This document shows positions 57,067-64,000 of a stretch of 64,000 bases of DNA, one piece after another (the stretch's first letter is position 1; the number at the start of each line of letters is the position of its first letter). Both the position numbers and the translations under genes were made by a program. Location: NCBI RefSeq assembly GCF_018873765.1, contig NC_057922.1:17683563-17747562 (forward strand), read 5' to 3'. The stretch is from Telopea speciosissima (taxonomy: Eukaryota; Streptophyta; Magnoliopsida; Proteales; Proteaceae). The notes under the pieces are model-generated. The model saw nothing but the letters and a program-made list of their open reading frames with translations. It had not been told where the DNA came from and did not search any database.

Positions 57067-59085
57067 TTTTAATTTTTGTTTTTTGGTAGAATACTTGACA
57101 CACACACCCCATGGAAGAGCATATTGCATCCACTTATCTTCTTGACACCCCACATAGCAAAAATACAGATGCAGGAATTGCACTCCACGTCCATTATGGG
57201 CATCCACTTATCATTGTGACACCCCACATGGCTAAAGTACAGATGTTATGGTATTTTACACATTTGGTGTGTTGTTGGGAATGGGTTTTCTGTCTGGGAG
57301 TGGCTAGTGGAAACATATAATATCAATAGGGACAAGATTTACACCTTTGATGGGAGTGGGATGGTTACTTCATCCCATCCTGTGTTTGGATACAGAAGCC
57401 ACTTTCGGACAGAGTCTTTTTCCCTTTGTTTTAACATTGTTTTCATTCTTCACTTTCACCGAATGATGTTTTCCTCTCTAGCGTGCCAACCCCTCCAACA
57501 CGCATCTAATGATTGGAGGCACTTGTGGGGTGCATGCCCAATTGCCTTCAACCGTTAGATGCACACTGAAGGGACTGATGCATTGAAGAAGATCTAACTC
57601 CTACAATATGACCCTCGTCAAATTCCACGGTGGCGAGAGCCTTGTGCATCTGGATGTACCCAATAAATGGTTGAAAGAATATCCGATTGAGCTGTCATTT
57701 CATGGAGCTATGTGTACAAGTGTGAGTCATGCAACCCAATATCCTTAAGATTCCATCACGTAAAGAGAGAATTCTTCCAACTTACCTATGCGGCATACAA
57801 TGTGAGGCACTTCGTATCACGTGCATTATGCCAGACCTTAAAAATAAAATGGGAAAATACATGAAAAGTCACCTCTACCCCCTTATTTTGAGGAGGGAGA
57901 GATTGACACATGATAGTACTGACCTAAACAGCACTACCGGACATGAATTTTAGGGGAAAATACATCTATTGTTCATATTTTTTTGGGTAATCTGTTCTAT
58001 CGTTCATACAGATATAACAAGTTCTAAGTGGTGCCCCCCTGAAAACTAGGGTTCTCTTCGTATATTGTAGATAGCGATTAGGTTTTTCCTAATCCACTGC
58101 TGATAGCTTCCTTCCACCTTAGGGCATGGTTCCTTCTCCTCTTCAGCCTTCCCACCATGCCCATCGACCTTGCCAACAACGAAGATGTCAACGATGCTGA
58201 CGCCGACGACGATGGCAAACCTGCGTGGGGTTGGAGATCTTCACCTTCTATGGCCATTTCCTTTCCGCGCTGCTTCTTTCTCCCAGTCCCTCGCCCCTTG
58301 TGTATTTTGTTGTGGAAACTGTATGCGGATGTGGGGTTGTTGCCTTTGCCGAACTGTGATCTCACGCAACTCCATTATAAGTTCCTTGTGCAAAGGGCAC
58401 AAACCAGGGAGAAACACCAGAACCATTCCACCTTGCTCCGCCTTCCCTTGTATTTGCACCCTTGCTGCACTGTTCCCACCTTGGCTACCACCGCCGATAC
58501 CGTCAGCCATATCCCTACCCCCTTGAACCTCCCCGTTATGTGGGTTGTTGGGGTTTCTTGCCATTGCCGGCAAACAACCTTTGTTTTTGTGATCCAAATA
58601 CTGGTTTTAGTTTTTTGGTTCTATGTGGACACCATTGAGGGGTTACCAGTTAATGAAGGTTTTTCTTTTCTCTTTTTTTTGTTTGTTTGCAGGTGATGCC
58701 GACTCTAGTGCTGTTGGCATTGTGGTTATCGTCGGCTCGAATGACTCAACGTCCGTTCAATCTTTACCAACCACTCTCTGTCGCTGGACGACGTTCCACT
58801 TGCCGATCCAGCAAATCCTTGCAGATCTGTTCGAAAGTAGGTTGTGGCAACAACTTTGGTGGTCTTCTTGCCATCAATCGAAGTTCCACTTGCCGATCCA
58901 TTAGACCTTTGCCTATCCAACATGTCTGCTTGAAAGTAGGCTGTGGCAGTATATCGGTGTGCATAAGCAGTGTGTATTTGTTCATTTCGGCACATATGAG
59001 GACTCCTTTCTTGACATGTTAGTGCATGGGGCTAACTCTGTTTACAACTTGCAAGATAGTCTTTGATTATTGAGCACAATTAAGT
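57067..59085. other. Intergenic stretch with GC-rich open frames
   Basis: Frames at 58157-58696 (plus) and 58078-58597 (minus) overlap in several phases and none resembles a known family. The interval 58130-58960 is notably GC-richer than its surroundings and may be captured or decayed coding sequence. A tandem repeat lies at 58785-58955. Confidence 0.35.
58785..58955 (+). repeat. Imperfect tandem repeat
   Basis: Two units share GTTCCACTTGCCGATCCA and GAAAGTAGG.TGTGGCA (first about 58792-58850, second about 58882-58948). Confidence 0.7.
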
Positions 59086-60326
59086 TTCTTTTTGGGGCAA
59101 TTACTATCACTACCCTACACTTAGCCTATATTTACTAAAACTACCCTAACTTAAACTTCTTTTCTGATACTACCCTGCTTTTAAACTTTTAAATATCCAG
59201 ATTGCCCTTCCTTTTCACCTAGTAACCTGCTAATCTGTTTAACCTACCATTCATCTTCTACTTTTTACTAATTTTATCATTAAAATAGTAAAAAATGAAA
59301 GTACCCACCCGCTTCTTCTTTCTCCCGTTTTTTACTCCATTCAGTTTTTTATTGTTTTTTCTTCAATTTTTTTATTCAACATTTCATCCTCATCTTTCTT
59401 CTTCGAACAGATAATTGGTTCTAAGTATCGGTATTAGGCAATATGTACCGGTTTTGCTAGTCATTGATACCGTACCATATCGATAGCATACCGTATCGAT
59501 AGCATGATACAGACAAGGGGTAAAATGGTCAAATAACTCATTTTAAAGAAGATTCAGGGGTAATTTTGCCCGATAGAGCCAATCCAGGTTGATACCATAT
59601 CGATATCGTATTGGTTTTGCAGGTTATCGATACCCATTCTGATACCGTGCACTAGAACCAAGGAACAGATCGACTCTCTTCAAAAATAATAAAAACTAAA
59701 TTGAATAAAAAGAGGAAGAAAGAGAAGTCGATCTGTTCCATGGTTTTAGTGCACGGTATCGAAACGGGTATCGGTAACTTGCAAAATTGATACGATACCG
59801 ATACGGTATCGGCCTGGATCGACTGTACCAGGTTAAATTATCTCTGAATCTCCTTAAAAAATGAGTTTTCTGACCGTTTTACCCCTTGTCCGTACCGTGC
59901 TATTGGTACGGTATTGGTATCAGTGACTAGCAAAAAGGGTACATATTGCCCGATGCAGGCAATACGATACCGATACTTAGAACCATGATATGTTCGAAGA
60001 AGAACGATTAGGATGAAATGTTAGATAAAAAATTAATTAAATAGACAATTGAAGAGAAAAAAAAAACCGGTTGAAATAAAAAACGGGAGAGAGAAGAAGA
60101 GGGTGGGTACTTTCATTTTTTACTATTTTAATGACAAAAATAGTTAAAAGTAGACGATGATACTAGGTGAAAAGGAAGGGCAATCTGGATATTTAAAAAC
60201 ATGAGGGTAGAAGGAGATGTAAAAGTTTAAAAGTAGGGTAGTATCAGAAAAGAAGTTTAAGGTAAGATAGTTTTCATAAATATAGGCTAAGTGTAGGGTA
60301 GTGATAGTAATTGTCCCGTTCTTTTT
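59086..60326. mobile_element. 1.2-kb foldback element
   Basis: The body 59094-60318 is a giant inverted repeat: arms of about 600 bp meet near 59700. Left end GGGGCAATTACTATCACTAC, right end GTAGTGATAGTAATTGTCCC on the plus strand. Both arms contain the same GTATCGGTAT-rich inner block (59416-59690 and 59735-59990). TTCTTTTT flanks it at 59086-59093 and 60319-60326. There is no coding region. The long arms and 8-9 bp flank suggest a Mutator-like foldback. Confidence 0.8.
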
Positions 60327-60464
60327 TTAAAGGGCGAAAAAGCAAAAAAGTCGACCTTTTGGTCAAATGACAACTTTAGACATCTTCTACGACTAAAATC
60401 CCCAGAACACCAGCGTCAGAAGCTTTGCTCTATTGTTGTTGCACACATGTCACAAACGTGGTCA

Positions 60465-61036
60465 CTACCTGCTAGGGCTGCAACAGGGTCGGGTTGGGCC
60501 GGGCTTTATAGAACCCTAGCCCAACCCTAAGTCCCCTTAGTTGGGCCCAGGCTTGACCCGACCCTGACTCAGGGCCAGAAAAATCCAACCCTGATCCGCC
60601 CTCAGGGTCGGGTCGGGCCGACCCTGATTGGCCCTGATCATGGGGAGGGGGAAAGAAATGCATCGGCTAGAATGGGCTGGGAAGAACATTATTAATTTTA
60701 CATAAAATAATAATATAATAAATTATATTATAACACTTATTGTCTTCATATATAATATATTATATAAAGAAATGTGGGTGAAATTTAAAGTTTATAACGT
60801 ATAAATTTTGTCAATATATATTTTACAGTATAACTTAAATCAGGGTCGGGCTGGGCCGGGCCAAGCTTAGCTCGAAGCCTCAATCCTAACCCGACCCGAC
60901 CCTAACTCAGGGCCATAAATTTCTAGCCCTAACCCGCCCTTAGGGCCAAATATCTCAACCCAAACCCTGTTCGGGCTTAGGGCGGGCCAGGGCGGGTTCA
61001 AGCCATCAGGGCCAAACTTGCACCCCTACCACCTGC
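60465..61036 (-). mobile_element. hAT-like non-autonomous element, copy B
   Basis: The body 60473-61028 begins TAGGGCTGCAACAGGGTC and ends AACTTGCACCCCTA. Flanks CTACCTGC (60465-60472) and CCACCTGC (61029-61036) match at seven of eight bases. It is in the reverse orientation to 51716-52228 and shares the CGACCCTGA words and the AT-rich middle. Confidence 0.8.
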
Positions 61037-61504
61037 CACTAAAATGACATGATTTTGGAATCTACTTGTGGATATACACATATGCCAACAGTAATGGGAC
61101 CCAGTGTTATGTCTACATGTTCAGAGATGACATCAATCGGTCTCATAAAGTTCATATAACATTTATGACCGTTCGATAAACTAAAATAAATGTCCGGATT
61201 ATTGAGCATCTTTAAATGGCGTTTCAGTAAAGATAAGGGGTATAATTGGACACAGCAAATAATTAAGCTGGAAAAGGACAAAGAAAGGGATAAAGGCCGC
61301 TTCGTTGTCGATCCCTCCGTTGGAGCCACGACTACCTACCATTCACTCACTGCCAAACCGACAGACAGAGAGCGGTTCTAAGGTTGTCTTCTTCTTCAAC
61401 ATTGCAACAAAAATCTTCATGCATGATATCTTCTGAAGAATTCAATAATTTTCTGAAGCTTAAGACTCTAATCTCATCTCTGTACTTTACTGATCTTTGT
61501 AGCC
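61037..61504 (+). other. Promoter and leader of the ML-domain gene
   Basis: Sequence between the hAT-like copy and the ATG. No TATA box can be chosen with confidence. It is not otherwise recognised. Confidence 0.3.
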
Positions 61505-62321
61505 ATGGAGGTAGTTCAATTCAAGTTCGTCCTTCCATTTCTTTTCGCTGCTTTCCTGCTCATCCCATCAATTCAAGCCACAGAAGTTCACTATTGTGGT
61601 GAGTTTTAAATAGTCTTAGGTTTCTGTATTTGGTTTAATTGAGAAAACCGATTTTCTATGACTTTTTAGCTGTGTTATCGAATTTGTTCCTCGTTCTATG
61701 TAAAAGCAAAAGAGTAATTATCGTTTGTGATTCTGGTAATGTGGAAGTTGAAAGAAATTAGTGCTTATTTGGGTATATGTTTTAAATTACTTCCCTTCAA
61801 TCGGTAATGTGCTGCGGCGATTTTACTCTTCTCATGACCACTGTTGATATAATTTCTGAGTCTCTTTGCTTGGAGAGATTGTCTTTTTTTTTTTTTTTTT
61901 TTTTTTGTGTGTGTTTAATCTATCGTTTTTGTTGGAGAGAGTCTTCTTCGCTTGTGACTAAGCTCTGTTTGTTTCGGCGTAAAATTTTACATGTTGAGAA
62001 GTGTTCCAATGTTTGTTTTTTGATCGAAAAAAGTATTGAAAAAATAAAAACATATAAAATTTTACATTTACGAAGTAAAATTTACCAAGAAAAATTTTCC
62101 AGGTAAAATTTTACGTCCAAACAAATGGAGCCTTAAATCGATGAATTTATTCAATGAATAGATGGGTAGTAGAAAGAATTTGTTGCTGATTCATTCTAGG
62201 TCTTGTAAATTGAGTGCAGATAGGAAAGGTCACTATGCCGTTGCGGTGTCTGAAGTTGAAATATCTCCAGACCCTGTGGTGAGAGGCAAGCCTGCTACCT
62301 TCAGCATTATGGCATCTTCAG
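61505..62321 (+). CDS. ML-domain (MD-2/NPC2-like) lipid-binding protein, 5' part
   Basis: Exon 1 (61505-61598) starts MEVVQFKFVLPFLFAAFLL, a signal peptide, and ends TEVHYC; exon 2 (62220-62321) reads RKGHYAVAVSEVEISPDPVV, then GKPATFSIMASS. Phases agree (G/GT..AG/AT, then G/GT). The HYC..., VSEVEISP-P and GKPATFSI words match plant ML-domain proteins, annotated as phosphatidylglycerol/phosphatidylinositol transfer proteins; family knowledge: they bind a lipid in a beta-sandwich pocket in the secretory or vacuolar lumen. The rest (Cys-rich strands) is not found before 64000, so the gene runs on beyond the window. Confidence 0.85.
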
Positions 62322-64000
62322 GTAAACTCCCAGATTGTTCATAATCCTGGATGTTATTGTGTTTTCGATGCATTTTCCTTTCGGTTTTGTTTCGTTGCAA
62401 GGGAAATAAAAGGAAGTGAACTGAAATTAAATCAAAACTAAAATGCAAACTTTTGTAATCATCAATGAACGTGATTGTATAGCTAACTTCAAAACATTCC
62501 AATTTGGTTATTAAATTCTAGGTTTTTGTAACGTTTTGCAATCATATTCTTTGGATTAAGAAGGATAGTAGAGATTACAATTGAATACCATATTTAGTAA
62601 GAGTTTAAGGGGGAAGTAGAGATTAAAATTTAATACCATATTTAGTTAGAGTTTAAAGTAGATACAAAATCATGATTACAAAAGTTTTCGTTTCCTTTTT
62701 TAATCTAACTTACTTCCCTTCCCATCCCTTTACTTTTAACCAGACGGAGCCTTTAGAATTATTTACATGCACCCATCTCTTCCTGAACAGTTGATGGTTT
62801 TTGACATGAATTCTTGCAGATAACCAACTCCCATATAAAATGGGTATACTGTACCTGTTCCTAAGATGCATGCTGTAGTTCAGAATGAACTTTTTGTCCA
62901 ATCTTGGCAATGGAAAGTGATTTCCTTAGCACTAAAAAAAAATTTATTTGTAGGGCTGAAATAGAATGTTCTACCAGACTTTTGTCATACACTCCTACTC
63001 TATAGGATGATTGATGGAGTCATGGAGAATTGCTTTCGTAGACACAGAGAAAGAATAAAAAAAGAAATGAACTCTAGAATTTTGGTTGCTTTCCATTCTT
63101 TTTTTTATTTATTGCGGATTAAGAATTTTAGGTTTCCTGAACTGCATGATGACAAGATTTTTGTGAAGAATATATAATGTTATTATTTAATTACTGAGGG
63201 CTAAAATGTTTGGATCCCACGTTTTAGGTAAACTGTAGTTTATCTGAATCCCATAGTTGCCAGATTATAATTATTTAGTTTAAAAGAATGATAGTACCCT
63301 TATTTTGATTGTTTCATCTAATGGGGTCTAAGACTCAAGGACTTAACTCAAGAGCCACTTAAAGCCAGTGGGCTCCGGACTATTGGGTTTCAGGCTTACA
63401 TATATCCAATTTTAATGTTTGGATTAGCCTGGAAATGTTGAATAGGTGGAGGTGGAGTTATTGCTACTATTGTAGTAAATGAATGGCTACACTTACTTGT
63501 ATTTTGATGGATGAATTAGCCTCGAACTGCCGACATGGTGCCTTGTTTCTTTCCATTTAAGCTTCCGACTGCTAAAATATGCTATCTCCGAAAAGCTAAT
63601 GGGTGAGATAGAGGAGGAACGTGATATAGGAATAGGCTCTCTCTCACTAAGAAATCCAAGTTTACAGTCGAGTTAGATTGTGACAACATATACATTATGA
63701 TGTAAACTGGCTGTCTAAAACCAGCCGCAGGTGTAGGGATTCTTCCCTACACCAGCACTAGAGTGGTTATCGGGTAGGTGTAGGGATTCCCTACACCAGC
63801 ATTAAATCGTGGACTGAAGTTAGGGTTTAATTTAATTAGTTTTTTTTTTTTTTTTTTTTTTAATTTAGTATTTTAATTAGTCTTTTATTGAGTTGTAATT
63901 CTAATTAGGATTCCTAGTGCAAGTTTGAATCCTAATTGGAAGTCCTAATTAGAAGTCCTAGTTCTGTTTTGAGTCATAGTTTGAGTCTATTTTTCTTTTC
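62322..64000. other. Intron 2 of the ML-domain gene, right part of window
   Basis: No exon recognised. A T run (63841-63862) and CCTAATTAG words near the end look like a retroelement end. Two short palindromes lie at 63731-63809. Confidence 0.45.
63731..63809. repeat. Pair of GGTGTAGGGA palindromes
   Basis: GGTGTAGGGATTCTTCCCTA continuing CACC, then, 40 bases on, GGTGTAGGGATTCCCTACAC continuing C, two inverted repeats of the same word in tandem. Confidence 0.8.

Noticed and set aside
58157..58696. 179-codon frame as a gene
   Set aside because: Overlaps equally long frames in other phases, has no recognised family, no splice logic and no promoter signs.

Overview
The window is nuclear DNA of a flowering plant. 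It is AT-rich, its genes have introns with plant-type GT..AG junctions, and the protein families are plant ones: an IQ67-domain (IQD) protein, a farnesylated type-A DnaJ, an ATL RING-H2 ligase, a receptor-like kinase, an early-nodulin-like phytocyanin and an ML-domain lipid-binding protein. Two Au-type SINEs and many plant transposons agree with this. I cannot name the species.

Layout. 1-16.4 kb: one large minus-strand gene, an IQD calmodulin-binding protein. Four coding exons and a 5' UTR exon are visible; the last exon(s) lie left of position 1. Its introns hold an RTE-type LINE fragment, an Au SINE, a diverged LTR piece and a nested pair of retrotransposons. In that pair a non-autonomous Ty3-like element with 1.03-1.04 kb LTRs sits inside the pol gene of a decayed Copia element. 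16.4-27.8 kb: gene-poor DNA with foldback MITEs, a decayed Copia fragment with a duplicated RNase H segment, and a Mutator-like element with a 9-bp target duplication. 27.8-31.6 kb: a complete six-exon DnaJ/HSP40 gene (420 aa, CAQQ end) with a TATA box and heat-shock-element-like repeats. 32.8-36.7 kb: a 5'-truncated L1-type LINE with a 17-bp target duplication. 40.35-40.85 kb: an intronless ATL ubiquitin ligase. 42.6-44.4 kb (minus): the kinase half of a receptor-like kinase that has lost the catalytic motifs. 44.8-46.7 kb: a short LTR element without gag-pol, then a second Au SINE. 46.8-51 kb (minus): scattered exon-like pieces of a gene I do not recognise. 53.75-54.58 kb (minus): a two-exon phytocyanin. 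55.2-61.0 kb: a Mutator-like element with about 330-bp inverted repeats, a 1.2-kb near-perfect foldback element, and a hAT-like element whose relative sits in the opposite orientation at 51.7 kb. 61.5 kb to the end: the first two exons of an ML-domain protein that runs out of the window.

The genes do not form a pathway; this is an ordinary plant chromosome segment in which genes are separated and interrupted by transposons. The most interesting items are the non-autonomous Ty3-like element with two open frames, one resembling a retropepsin that lost its active site; the Mutator-like and foldback elements with intact target duplications; and the predicted pseudokinase with intact splice sites.
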